DNA from: Biscogniauxia marginata
Lineage: Eukaryota; Ascomycota; Sordariomycetes; Xylariales; Xylariaceae
DNA length: 64,000 nucleotides
NCBI GenBank assembly: GCA_022695795.1
Contig: MU404095.1
Coordinates: 186,001-250,000, forward strand
Direction of reading: 5' to 3'
Below are positions 1 to 11,016 of this stretch, one piece after another; positions within the stretch are counted from its first letter, which is position 1, and the number at the start of each line of letters is the position of its first letter. Under the pieces are notes generated by a model. That model did no database searches. It saw nothing but the letters and a program-made list of their open reading frames with translations, and was not told the origin of the DNA. The position numbers were made by a program, and so were the translations under genes.

Positions 1-2944
1 TCAGAGGTGACATGCTTGGAGTAGACTCTATCTCGTCGCCTGGTTCTGCGTCATCAGCATCAGCATCCACCACATCAGCTTCGTCGTCTTTGTCTTTCTC
101 CGACTCTTCAGGGATGGCAGCATTAGACTGCTCTGTGGACGTTGCCGCGTCGACAAGTGACGGGTTTTCTGGCTCCAAAATGGCGCTACTCTGCTCTGTC
201 TCGGAGGCACTTGTCATGTTATTTTGCTCCTGATCTGTAGAGTCCTGGAGGGCATGGTCAACTTGTTGATCGTCCTGAGACGATAGCCCTGGCTGTGTTG
301 ACTCAACAGGATCATCGCGTGTCTTTTCAGTGTCTTCTGATAGATGCAAGCCAGACTCCTGCGAAGCGGCAGTCTCGTCTTGAGGGGCAGTTTCAGATTC
401 CTGTGATGTAGCGTTCGCCGACTCCGAAGATGAAGCATCTGCAGCCGACTCATATTCGTCTTCGCACACATCTTGGTCTTCCGATTGGGTCGATGATGAT
501 CTCGCTAGTTCAGAGGGGTGGCTGTCGGTAATAGCCGCCAGCAAAGCATCGACATACTGTTGTGCCTCTGCCGAAGACCTAGCGCGCAAGAGTCCGCTCT
601 GTTCAAGGGCATCTTCAATCGCTTCTCGCACAGTTCCTACACCCAACTCATCATCATTCATGGCGTCTTCAACCATCTGGCGTGCCTCTTCCCAGGCAGA
701 TAAGCTTGACATTTCCTCATCAACTGCTGGCTTCTCGACATCAGCTTCGTCGTCAAGCGCATCATCATTCTCAACTGCCAACTCCGGCTCGGATTTAGCA
801 TTGTTTTTAACCAGGCCGAGGATCTCCCTCTCGAACGCGTCTATGGATGCCCTCTGGGCATTCTGAACCGCTGCGACTTCTCCATCCTTAACAGGCTCAG
901 CAAAAATATACATATACGGTGCAACAGTAGATGGCCTCGTCTCAACATGTAACCGCAGTGATTGCTCGGGGAATTTTTCCGTAGCTCGATTGAGAAGATC
1001 ATTGAAGAGCTTCAAACTGAGTTTGAATTCTCTATGGCCAAGGACTGTGTTAGATGTCCCATGCAATGCCAAATCCATTTCGGTAAGTGGGATGTACTGG
1101 AAGCCGAATATTCGCTCGGTGTTGTGGAATGCAACGAAGATACCGTCCATTCGACCCATTCGCACTTGAAGAGAATACTTTAAAAAGGCAGACCTAATCA
1201 TATCAAAATATTCCCGTTCAAAGGACTCCCACTGACCGAAACGTTTCCGAATCTCATAGCCGAGGCCTTTCTGGAATCCTTTCGCATCCATACGAATAGA
1301 TATGACGGCACGAGTCTTCAAATCGAACATTCCAGTGCCGGGGATCCTCGCGTCGCGCGCATCCAACTGAGAGCGCATCATGAAATCGAGGAAGCTGGTG
1401 TAGTGAAAAGCCTCTTCGGCGTTTCTCTCTTCCTCGGTTATCTGGTCGGAATTGGTGTGCCTGTATCTTTCATAATCCTCCTTGGAGAGTGTCAAGAGTT
1501 TCTCCATCGACTTTCCAAGCATGCTGAGAATATTTGCAGAGTCAAACTCCTTGTCGGCATCGATGGCATAAGTACCGTCCTTCCAGTGCAGGAACGCTGC
1601 TGCTGGAGCTCTCATTATTTTCGTAAAACGGCGCGACTCAGGTTCAAATTCCTGGGACAGCATCTGCGTATTAACTTCCCGCCATGAGGAGAGAAGGTAG
1701 TGGAAGTGTGCAAGCATTGATGTCATACTGGAAGTTGACCCGGTGTACTTCTTTTGATTTTCCTTTGCGATTGAGATCAAATTAGTATCTTTAGATGATG
1801 TTACATATTGCTTCAGGGCGTTGAAATCGAACTCCTGGATTGGCATGATCTCCGATAGATAAGGATCGAAGTTGTAGACTCGAGATCGAGGATCTTGAAG
1901 TTGGTAGACGCCCGGGTTGAACAGAACTCTCTCCAAGCCATACGACAATGCAGGAACATCTAGGGCCCCTGTCTCGATAGGAATTAGGTGCATCGTCTTA
2001 GGGTCTATCGTAGATATCGCTAGAGGTGCTGCTTTCTTCTTCTCCTTCTTCTTCGTCTTTTTCTTTGAGCCCTCGAACTCAGCAATAATCTCGGGCGTGG
2101 GTGAAACCCCGGTAAACGGGTTTCCTACGACTTTATATGCTTGTGTTTCTGTCGAAACTAGTGCTTCGTCCTCGTCGACGATATCAAGGTCCGCCTCCTG
2201 TTTACTTCGAGACGTTTCCGCCTGCTTTGCAGCAAGGGCATCCTTCTTAGCTTGCGCACGACGCGCTTTGGCGCTCAGCGGTTTCTTTCGACCGGCAGTG
2301 GCCTTTGGGGATTTGGGAGCTTTGGCAACTGCCTCAGCTGCTTTGCCGGAAGAGTCCTTCAGCTTGGCGGCTTTCTTGGCGCTCTTCTTCGACTCCTTCT
2401 TTGTGGCCGCACTTGGTGTCTCTTGCTTGTCGGTCTCTGATGCTTTCTTGGCCTCCGCAGCTTTCTTGGACTTGGTCTTCGACTTCGGCTCGGTCGCCTC
2501 TAGAGCTTCGGGCAATTGGTTGAGCTTCACAATTTGCGAGACATCAATGTTCTTGGCAGCAAGGACATTCTTCAATGCCTCCAGTGCGCCCTGGAGGACA
2601 TTCAATTGACGCTGGGTATCCGTGGTCGGATCCGGAGCGTTGAGTGGAGGCAATTTGGCACTCGCTTTCTTGGACGCCTTCTTCTTGGCTTTTTTGGAGG
2701 CGGGCTGCTGGGGTGGCAGCGATGGGATCTCTCCTTTACCTACGGCGTCGGCATCGGTGCTAGTATTGTCGGACGGTGTCGTCGCGGCCGCCTGGTGCGA
2801 GGTGGTTGAGAAAGGTTGGCCATGTTGAGCAGATAATACCACGGCCCGGTGGTTAAACGAAGATGAATGCGAGACAGATAGGCATGAAGCACATATATAT
2901 GATGCTCCAAGGCGGCTTGCAGAGCGGCTTCCCAGTTGAAGCAT
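1..2944 (-). CDS. PET127: Pet127-family mitochondrial RNA-processing protein (C-terminus off the left edge)
   Basis: About 981 residues are visible in one uninterrupted frame that is still open at base 1. The N-terminus is a typical mitochondrial presequence, Arg/Ser-rich and without acids (starts MLQLGSRSASRLGASYICAS, with RPFSTT-like QPFSTTSH near residue 43). A Lys/Ala-rich low-complexity segment follows. The conserved core runs from about residue 338 (RVLFNPGVYQLQDPRSRVYN) through 450-470 (DGTYAIDADKEFDSANIL) to about 650. The visible end is an acidic Ser/Glu-rich tail. Pet127 acts in mitochondrial 5'-end RNA processing and degradation and has been assigned to the PD-(D/E)XK nuclease superfamily (established knowledge). 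The ATG at 2944 is chosen because it is in frame and gives the targeting peptide; the ATG at 2823 is in another frame. A polypyrimidine-CAG at 3020 hints at a 5' UTR intron. Divergent from the WD40 gene. Confidence 0.9.
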   Translation of the reverse strand, partial: MLQLGSRSASRLGASYICASCLSVSHSSSFNHRAVVLSAQHGQPFSTTSHQAAATTPSDNTSTDADAVGKGEIPSLPPQQPASKKAKKKASKKASAKLPPLNAPDPTTDTQRQLNVLQGALEALKNVLAAKNIDVSQIVKLNQLPEALEATEPKSKTKSKKAAEAKKASETDKQETPSAATKKESKKSAKKAAKLKDSSGKAAEAVAKAPKSPKATAGRKKPLSAKARRAQAKKDALAAKQAETSRSKQEADLDIVDEDEALVSTETQAYKVVGNPFTGVSPTPEIIAEFEGSKKKTKKKEKKKAAPLAISTIDPKTMHLIPIETGALDVPALSYGLERVLFNPGVYQLQDPRSRVYNFDPYLSEIMPIQEFDFNALKQYVTSSKDTNLISIAKENQKKYTGSTSSMTSMLAHFHYLLSSWREVNTQMLSQEFEPESRRFTKIMRAPAAAFLHWKDGTYAIDADKEFDSANILSMLGKSMEKLLTLSKEDYERYRHTNSDQITEEERNAEEAFHYTSFLDFMMRSQLDARDARIPGTGMFDLKTRAVISIRMDAKGFQKGLGYEIRKRFGQWESFEREYFDMIRSAFLKYSLQVRMGRMDGIFVAFHNTERIFGFQYIPLTEMDLALHGTSNTVLGHREFKLSLKLFNDLLNRATEKFPEQSLRLHVETRPSTVAPYMYIFAEPVKDGEVAAVQNAQRASIDAFEREILGLVKNNAKSEPELAVENDDALDDEADVEKPAVDEEMSSLSAWEEARQMVEDAMNDDELGVGTVREAIEDALEQSGLLRARSSAEAQQYVDALLAAITDSHPSELARSSSTQSEDQDVCEDEYESAADASSSESANATSQESETAPQDETAASQESGLHLSEDTEKTRDDPVESTQPGLSSQDDQQVDHALQDSTDQEQNNMTSASETEQSSAILEPENPSLVDAATSTEQSNAAIPEESEKDKDDEADVVDADADDAEPGDEIESTPSMSPL

Positions 2945-3501
2945 CGCAAAGGCTGGCTGTAATTGGAGACAGACAGTGTCGATGTCGATGGACCCGGTAG
3001 CATAAAGGGACTTGAAGCCTGCAAGAGGAAAAAAATTGCAGCAGGTTCACAAGTCTAAATTCCACCTTGCGACCAGCAATTATTGGAGGGAAAGAAAAAA
3101 ATTGTTAGCTATCGATAGTGATAAGATAAGCATATATCGTTGTACCAGTGTGTAGTGGGGTGCTACCCACACATGCTCTTACCCGCTGGTACCTACATAT
3201 AGGTACCTCGAAAAAGGTGCCTCACTATTCCCAATCTGTCGCCCGCAAGAAATTCTGGTAAAACGTGGAACCTACCTCAGACAAAACAGCTAACTGTAAG
3301 CCGCCGACTAACAGACCCATATAGGTAGGTATATCTAAACCTGGACATACATCTTCGGAGTGAGAGGGCAAGGATCGGAGCAGCATCCAAGCTCTTAGAT
3401 CTTGGACAGATACCTCCGGGGTGGGTGATGCGCCTCAAGGTCTACTCATGAAGACCTGCATCGCGATCTCCTAAAGTCATGGATGTCGACTGTATATGAG
3501 A
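2945..3501. promoter_or_regulatory. Divergent intergenic region between PET127 and WDR83
   Basis: 557 bp serving both 5' ends. It carries several TAGGTA/TACCTA motifs (near 3196-3207 and 3322-3331), the motif family found in many other intergenic regions here. No ORF is supportable. Confidence 0.5.
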
Positions 3502-4769
3502 ATGGCTTTCCCTGACAAGCCGGTAGCTCACCTACTAGGTTCGAGCGGTAAGATACCCCAGCAGCAGCTCTTTCGGCCGGGGAGTTCTTCCCGTCTCACC
3601 TCCTCCTCACAAGAGCTCCCCGGCCTTCGCTCGAAAAAAAATAAAAAAAAATAAAAAATAAAGTAACTAACGAGCCGCACCACCAAGGACCCATCCACGC
3701 CCTCGCGTACTCGGCATCGCCGGGGACGTACATCCTAGCCGGGTCGTCAGACCGCTCCATACGGCTCTACAACCCGCAACCCAGCACCGCCGTGCACCCG
3801 AGCTCAAACACCATATCCAAGAAGCCCAGCACCGCCGTCAACAACGACAACGACCCCGCAGCGGGGTCCCTCCCCTCAGGCCGCCTCATCCAGACGTACG
3901 CGGCGCACGGGTACGAAGTGCTCTCGCTCAGCGTGTCGGCGGACAACGCGCGCTTCGCGTCGTCGGGGGGCGACCGCGCCGTGTTCCTGTGGGACGTGGC
4001 GACGGCGCAGACGCTGCGGCGCTTCGGCGGCGGCGGCGGGTCGCAGGGGGGCCAGGGCCACACGGCGCGCGTCAACTGCGTGTCGTTCGGGGGCGAGGGC
4101 GACAGCCTGCTCGTGAGCGGGAGCCTGGACGCGAGCGTGCGCGTGTGGGACGTGCGCAGCGGCGCCGCGCGGCCGGTGCAGGCGCTGACCGAGGCGCGGG
4201 ACGCCGTGTCCGCCGTCGCCGTGCGGGGCCCCGAGATCGTCAGCGGCAGCGTCGACGGCCGCGTCCGCACGTACGACGTGCGCGCCGGGCGGTGCGTAAC
4301 CGACGTCATCGGCCCGAGCGTCACGAGCCTGTGTCTTACGAAGGACGGCAAGGCGGTCCTCGTGGGCGGCCTGGACAGCAAGCTGCGACTCATGGATCGC
4401 GAGAGCGGCGGCTGCTTGAAGACCTATAGCGATCCCGAGTGGAAGAACGAAAACCTGCGTGTCCAGTCTATACTAGGTGGCAAGGAGCAATATGTTCTCG
4501 CAGGTGATGAGATGACAACTCCGCCGAGCCGGTATGGAGAGGGGAGGTTATGGGTTTGGGATATCCTTACGGGCAACTTGAAGGCCAAAGTACCAGTTCC
4601 ATGGGGCCCTGCCGGATCTGAACCTAAGAAGAAAGTCATTGGCAAGGATGGTAAGGAGAAGGAGCGTAGCAATGTGATCAGCTGCGTGGCATGGAGAGAC
4701 AACGGATTTGGAGATCAGTTCTGCGTCAGTGGGACATCCGGCATCGTCACTGTGTTCGGCTACCACTGA
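3502..4769 (+). CDS. WD40-repeat protein, WDR83/MORG1-like (MAPK organizer 1)
   Basis: Two exons: 3502-3547 and 3688-4769, giving 375 aa. Exon 1 encodes MAFPDKPVAHLLGSS; the donor is G|GTAAGA, a TAACTAAC branch-like motif lies at 3664-3671, and the acceptor CCAAG joins to restore GPIHALAYSASPG, the conserved start of this family. WD-type units end in IRLYN, VFLWD, VRVWD, VRTYD, LRLMD and LWVWD, fitting a seven-bladed propeller. WDR83 is a scaffold linked to MAPK signalling and to spliceosomal complexes. A Gly-rich insertion (FGGGGGSQGGQGH) interrupts one blade. Base composition drops from 73% GC (44/60 at 4081-4140) to 43% (26/60 at 4621-4680) within the same exon. The next gene converges on it. 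Confidence 0.87.
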
Positions 4770-5090
4770 GAAAGACGGCCATCTACTAGTTAGTTATTTC
4801 ATTTGACCTTTCGCGACCAAAGGGGATCGATCGGTTGTGCTGGGAAAACGCCCAGAAGGCAATCCCCTAAATCTAGATTTGTACAGTAGGGTGGTCGAAC
4901 CATACCACAATATATCTGTTTCGACACAAAACAATCCACATCTTTGACATGTACCCCCTACGCCGAAAACACCCCATGCCACCATGCTAACCAATATCCA
5001 TTACGGGACTACCCGGACGTCACCACAGTATTAGACACTGCCATGAAGCCGTCCACCTATTCCAAAACAAACCAAAAATCCCGTGATGTT
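4770..5090. other. Convergent 3' intergenic region
   Basis: 321 bp between the stop codons of the WD40 gene and the GT15 gene. It should hold both 3' UTRs. No coding signal is seen. Confidence 0.5.
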
Positions 5091-6444
5091 TTAACCCATC
5101 CCTGCAAATTTGAACCAATTAGGCCGACAGTCTTCTTTGTTTAACCAAGCTTCGCCGTCCGTCAATCGTCCTGTCACACAGCCTCTACACTTAGGCGAGT
5201 TAGGACAATTGAAAAAAGGTATGTGTTGATACCCGATGTCGCGGAACCTAGACCAGGCTTATTAGCATATAGTAACGAATTGTTAAATAAATGATAAACC
5301 CACCAATGAATCTTGCTCTTGTCCTCAAACAGGCCAAGAGCGATGCTGTGTACCGGAGCGTCCCCCCATCGTTCGTAGAAGAAGCCACCGGCTCGGTCTA
5401 AGTGGTTGAAATAATCCTCATATGCCTGACTGCGCCAGAAGTTCATATCCGCGATCTCGAAATTGGTCCAGAAGTGGCAGGTAGAGTACCCGTTTGCTTG
5501 ATCGTTATGGATGGGTCGGCGTGTTCGATCCGTTAACCAATTCTCCGCTCTGTTCTCGTGCAAGTATTCGGGATGTTGCGAGATGAACTTGGATGTTTCG
5601 GGCCACAGGGTCGGGATCGATTTCGGCGCATCATACAGAGTGATAGTGAAGCCGTACGTCTTGTTGTTATCTTGCATATAGCGGAAGACGTCGTAGTCAA
5701 CATCGCAGAAGAAATGTACCTTAGGCTCAACCCGCCAGTAATACTGTATGTCTTTTAGGGCAGGGTGCTTGTAGAAAAGACCACTGTTCCAACGGCACAT
5801 CTGATGGTACGATAGCTTGTCCGCATACTGAATCCCGTTCTCTTCAAGTATCTTAACAGATTCCTTGTAGAGATCGTCATTGATCCATGAGGGGACGTCC
5901 CAATGCTCCTTCGGAATTACCTCTATACCAGTCGTGTTAGCAAGTATAACATGCCAGGTAGATGTCTACACCATACCATATTTGCATTCAGCCTTAGTCG
6001 CAGCTTTTGTCTTGCGCTTGAATTCTTCGGTGAAGGGAACGTCATTGAAAAAAGTCCAGGGGTAGTTAAATTTTGAGTTCCAAGTTCGCTCTAGGTCCTC
6101 CATTGATTGCAACATTCCTTCGAGTTCTTCATTCCGAACGAGGGCTAAGAGGGTAGCGGGGATTCGAGCGGTGCCGGCTACGCCGGGCGCATAGGCTTCT
6201 GTCGCACGCACGAGGTTGCCCTCGGGCTCTCCTGTAGCTATATGGATGTTAGGCACGACGCGGTACAGACACAGCACACGCGAGAGGATAACGCACGATC
6301 TAAGTTGGGGTCTCTTTCGATGGTGCCGTGGAAATCAGCCGAACTCGTTATATCTTGACCGGGCCGGAAAAGCGTGTATAGACAGAAAAAAAACACCATA
6401 ACAGCGGCGAGCGCTAGGGCGCGGACTGGCCTCGCGATGGCCAT
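5091..6444 (-). CDS. GT15 alpha-1,2-mannosyltransferase (KRE2/MNT1/KTR family)
   Basis: Four exons: 6444-6297, 6231-5977, 5922-5304 and 5247-5091, giving 392 aa; introns are 65, 54 and 56 bp. A short cytosolic N-terminus and one membrane anchor (about residues 8-27, ALALAAVMVFFFCLYTLF) mark a type II Golgi protein. Family landmarks follow in order: NYPWTFFNDVPFTEEFKR, MCRWNSGLFYKHP, YYWRVEPKVHFFCDVDYD near residue 200, NFEIADMNFWRS, and the Cys-rich end (HIPFFNCPNSPKCRGC). The joins restore ECKYEVIPKEHWD and IHWFRDIGYQHIPFF. The family transfers mannose from GDP-mannose to O- and N-linked glycans in the Golgi. Which KTR paralogue this is cannot be decided. Length is normal for the family. Confidence 0.93.
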
Positions 6445-7289
6445 TTTCAGCGGTTATCGGACTGCGGTCATGAACCCTGATGGTATTAAAGAGAGGGCAA
6501 AAAAAAAAGAGGGCCGAGGTTCCGGTAGGATGCAGTTCGGTATAAATGAAGCAATCGGAAAAGAAAAAAGCAATGTCAGAGGACCATTGATGAATGAATC
6601 ACCGAGCCAGGACGTAATGCTCCGGCTCTTATCGAATAGGTATTTGGATGAAATCAAGTTGTAAAAAAGTGTACAGAACCGAAATTGCAGGTTGGGTCAC
6701 GCCTCTCAGCCTCGAGTGTCAAGAAAAAGTTGAGTAACACGTCGGAAAATCTTACGTTGCAACACACGGACCTTGTTCTGGAAAGGGGGGATATCTTTAG
6801 GTATGTACTTAATACTGGTGGGACAGTGTGAAAATTGAATAACTCTGAATAGCGCCTGCATAAGTCGCGTAGCTTCTCCATAAGCCATACTGTCTACATT
6901 ATACGTAGGTACAGAGGCGCATAGTGGATCCTCCGGGTCACGCAGGAGTCCAGGGGCCCTCCAGCTCTACTGTTAGCAGCACACAGGTACACTATGATTA
7001 GGTAACCGCCCAAGCGCGTCAACGCGTGCACATACGTACCTAAGGTACATGCATTAGGTACACATAGCTACCTCCTAGAATGTAGGTGCTCAAATAATCA
7101 ACTGTTGGTAGCGCTTTCATGTCTGATACAAGGTAACATAAAATTGAAGCCAATACACCACCAGTATTTATGCCACATCCATGCAAGCAACAATCAACTT
7201 CTCTCCATACAGAGTTGCCCTACTACGACAGGCTATCTCTTAATTACCACGGCTAACGCATAACGTCTACACGATATGCAAAAGGCAAA
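6445..7289. promoter_or_regulatory. Divergent intergenic region, GT15 / GCP5
   Basis: 845 bp between two start codons. It contains a dense TACCTAAGGTACATGC / TAGGTACACATAG stretch at about 7030-7085, another instance of the window-wide TAGGTA motif. No supportable gene. Confidence 0.5.
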
Positions 7290-10005
7290 ATGGTCTTCGC
7301 TGCAAAGCTGAGTGCCCTGACGGAGGAGTTGATTGAAGCCATCACGTCGACCTCAGATCAGGTAGGCACTGACTGACCTTAACGTAAGACGACGCCGTCA
7401 CTAAAGCATTGCCAATTTGGTACTTGTGTAGTCGGACCCAGACCGCTTCAATGCGCTGAGGGAGTCTAGCCTGCGAAAACTACGCCATCATACTTATTTA
7501 CGCACAAATCATTTTGAGGTGGAGGAATCCCTCGATGGGTTCGAGGAGCATTTTAGGATTCTCAATCGAGACGGCTTGGCCGATGCCCTCAGAGAGCGTC
7601 TTGATGCTCTAGCACAACACTCCAACAAATGGGGGCCCGAGGCTCTTAACTTTCTACTTCAGCTTTCCGATCAGCCTATTCAGAAATCCAAGCTGTATGA
7701 TCTTGAATTGCTGAAAGAGCCAAATGAGGATCCGGGACCCCATCTGAAATGGGACGACATTGCCAAGGAAGATGGCTGGCATGAGGATCGTGATTTATGG
7801 AAGACTGTCCATTTTGGAGACTATAGCTCCGATGACGATTATGTGGACGACAAATCCGACGCATCTGTGGATTCTGAAGAGACGTCCCCGTCAAGCATCG
7901 AGGCACAATATCGAAAACGTCCCACAGATTACCTCGACACTTCACAAGATACCTATGGTCTTGAGGTAGTTCGGAAAAATCAATCCTGGAGGACTGCGGT
8001 CCCACTGAAGGACGCATCGGGGAGATCGCGAAAGATGGTTATTACTGAACTCCAGGCGGTTCGTGAAGTTCTCTTCATGCTCAGTGGTATTGAAAACACC
8101 TTGTTCAATGAGCAAGGAGTGCCGTCGCTAAAATTTCAACTGACGCATGCTTCTTGGGAGGTCTATAAATCGTTGCTTAATTCGTTCGGGGAAGCTGGGC
8201 GCCAATTGTCCATCCTACGCACATTTTCAAAGCAACCTCAGAAAATACCGCTTTTGCAGGTATTCCAAGACGCTATAGGGAACCGGCTAATATCGTTTGA
8301 CAAGGCAATGTCGGAATTGCAGGCCCAATATGTTGGTGCTCAGCAGGAGGTTGTTGTTAGTCTGGCAAGAATCTCCACCGACGTTGAACCCCTTTTGCGA
8401 CCTTTGGTAGCCCTCTCAGACATTATCCAGCTACTACAACAAACAAAGCATCCTCACCCATTTCATTACCTAGAACTCCTCTTCGATGCCGCTAGTATTA
8501 CACAGTTGGAAGGGGACGTCGCTGTTTACAGATTTGTCGGCGAGATATTCTTCGAATGCTTCGAAATCTATCTTCGACCCATTCGCCTTTGGATGGAAAC
8601 CGGGGAACTTATTGAGAGTGACAAAATATTTTTCGTCTCCAGTTCGCCAGCCGATATGGCCAAGAGACAGGTGTGGACGGATAGGTTCAAGCTACGACGA
8701 ACCGTCGATGGGGCGCTGTATGCACCAAGATTTCTACAACCGGCAGCGTCTAAGATATTCACGACTGGAAAGAGTGTTGTTGTTCTAAAGCTCCTCGGGA
8801 AACATTGGTCAAGTAAAAGTCAAATACCGGAACCGCCTCTCCGGTTTGATGCAGACCTTGCATCTGATCATGGCAGCTTCGCGCTTTTCCCCGAAGTGTT
8901 TAACAGTCTCTTCGAACGATGGATGCAGAGCAAACACCATGCCGCCTCTGCTACGCTACGACAGACCTTGTTTCAAGATTACAGCCTCCAGCCAGTCTTG
9001 GGCGTCCTTCAGAATGTCTACCTTATGTCAGACGGTTCCCGTTCCGAAGAGTTTTCTTCCGCCGTGTTCAACAACATCGACTTGTTGAACTCAAACTGGC
9101 ATGATCGCTTTAATCTAACCGAGCAGGCGTGTGAAGCATTTAATAACCTCACCGATACTTATCGGATAGCTGTTAGCGTGCCACCAGACCATGGCCGGAG
9201 CAATGTTAATGACGTTCGGAAATCGGTTCGGGTAGGTTTACCGTTGATCAAGATGACTTATCGGCTATCCTGGCCGATACGGATCATCTTGTCTGATGAA
9301 AGCCTAGCCCAATATCAATCCGTGTTCACATTCCTACTCCAGCTCCGGCGAGCCAACTACGTCATATGTAAGCATCGCCTAATGTCCGACATTGCAGCAG
9401 ACGTCAGTCCTGAGCAAGCTGTCTACTATGGACTCCGGTCCAAGTTGCTCTGGTTTCTCAACACACTACATTCATACTTGTCGACCCTAGTTCTCTCGCC
9501 ACTGGTAGCCAAGTTCCACGAGGAACTAAAACAAGCGGAAGATGTAGACAGCATGATCATGGCGCACACCACATTCGCAAAACGCATGATCGACGAAACA
9601 TGCCTTGGCAGTAAGTTGGATCCTATCCACCAATGCATCCTAGACATATTCGACCTCGCAATCAAACTGGAAGACGGTCGGAGGCTCGAATCCGAGAGGA
9701 TGAGCGAAGAGAGCCAAGAGCTATCGCGGTTATCAATCATGTCCTCCTCGCCAATGAAGGCCGAGAAGAGGAGATATGTGAAGCCTAGCGAGGAAGAAGA
9801 CGAAACGTTTCTATTGGAGCAGGACAAAGGCGCGATAATGCAAGAGTCCAAGACCTACGCCGAGCTTCTCAACGGGGTTCGGGCGGATCTTGATAAACAC
9901 CTGAAGTTCGTCTGTAGCGGCCTAAGAGGGGTGGCGCGGGCCAGCAGAAACGCCGCAGCGAGCAAATGGGATACACTGGCCGAGATGCTCGAGCTAGGGA
10001 TTTAG
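7290..10005 (+). CDS. Gamma-tubulin complex component, Spc97/Spc98 family, GCP5/Mod21-like
   Basis: Two exons: 7290-7361 (24 codons, ending at CAG|GTAGGC) and 7432-10005, giving 881 aa; the 70-bp intron ends TGTAG. The N-terminal 200 residues hold a WGPEALNFLLQLSDQP segment and LKWDDIAKEDGWHEDRDLW, fitting the GCP5/Mod21 N-terminal family. The GRIP1 region starts near residue 227 (ITELQAVREVLFMLSG). The C-terminal GCP domain includes LSWPIRIILSDESLAQYQ, VFTFLLQLRRANYV and LRSKLLWFLNTLHSYLS. Such proteins join the gamma-tubulin ring complex at microtubule-nucleating centres; GCP5/Mod21 is an accessory, often non-essential subunit in fungi. An acidic run (SSDDDYVDDKSDASVDSEE) lies near residue 155. 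The family call is firm; GCP5 rather than GCP4 or GCP6 is inferred from the N-terminus and length. Confidence 0.85.
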
Positions 10006-11016
10006 TTAAAGACACTGATGAGGTCTCTCGATAGCCATTTCATCACGGTTCTTCGGCGGAAGTTCTCCCTGCTTATGCTGGTACAGGCCATATACCTGCA
10101 AGTCTGGTCTGCCGATGAGGTCGAAAATCGCGATCCGAAGCCTGAACATGGGTTGTATGTAGCAAGCAGGGGCAAAAATATGTAGTCCCCCACGATACGG
10201 TGGCGTTCCACAGAATTATGTCATTTGGTTACGCCGAGCTGCACAAATCGGAAGGGTATGGATTGTATCTTTACCCCGGACAATCGTCATCAGCCTTGCA
10301 TGCATTTGATCGGCTACGTGGTACCAGGAAACCAACCCTCTCGATTGATGAGAATTGGGGGGTGTGCCTAAGGGGGGGCATGAAGGATGCTGCTTGCACA
10401 TGCCCACGTGATAGTGTGTTTTCCCCCAAAGAATTTCGCGAATTATAATCCAATATCCATCTAACGCTATCCTTGCTGTCTCTTAGCAAACCTGAATGGT
10501 CCTATCCTATGATAAGAAGTTGTAATTGGTAGAGGAAGTACCGACGACGCGGCCCGAAGGAGCCTCGGGAATCGGAAATGGGGGCGTCCCTACGTTCATA
10601 TTCCGTACGGTACATAGCGATTCGAGGGATTGCCTTGGAGGTACCGACAATGACTAAGAAAGCTTGGCGTGCATCATCGGCTCAGACTAGGTTCAGCGCG
10701 CGCTAAGCATCCGCGGCTGAGCCCCAGGGTGGGGATTACAATTGAGGCTGGTTTTACGCACGTGACTTCTAACGCCACATCTGCAGGTCCCTCCATCCTT
10801 AGTCATCCAGAAGGCTGACCTACCTCCTGTAGGTTGTATCATCGCCAAAGGCAAATCCTCAACACTGTGTACTACATCGTAACACTCCATTCCCCTTCCT
10901 CTCTTCCGTATCGCCTTGAACCTTGAGTCGCGGCATAATTCAATTTCCATCCAGGCCATTCTGATTATCCTTCATCACCCAGGTCCTATATAAGTTTCGC
11001 TATTATCTAACCCACC
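10006..11016. other. Intergenic region GCP5 - YJU2
   Basis: About 1 kb between two same-strand genes, holding the GCP5 3' UTR and the YJU2 promoter. Short ORFs on both strands show no family likeness. Confidence 0.45.

Noticed and set aside
2740..2823. ATG at 2823 as the start of PET127
   Set aside because: It is in a different frame from the Pet127 domain and hits a stop at 2740; the in-frame ATG at 2944 gives a mitochondrial presequence.
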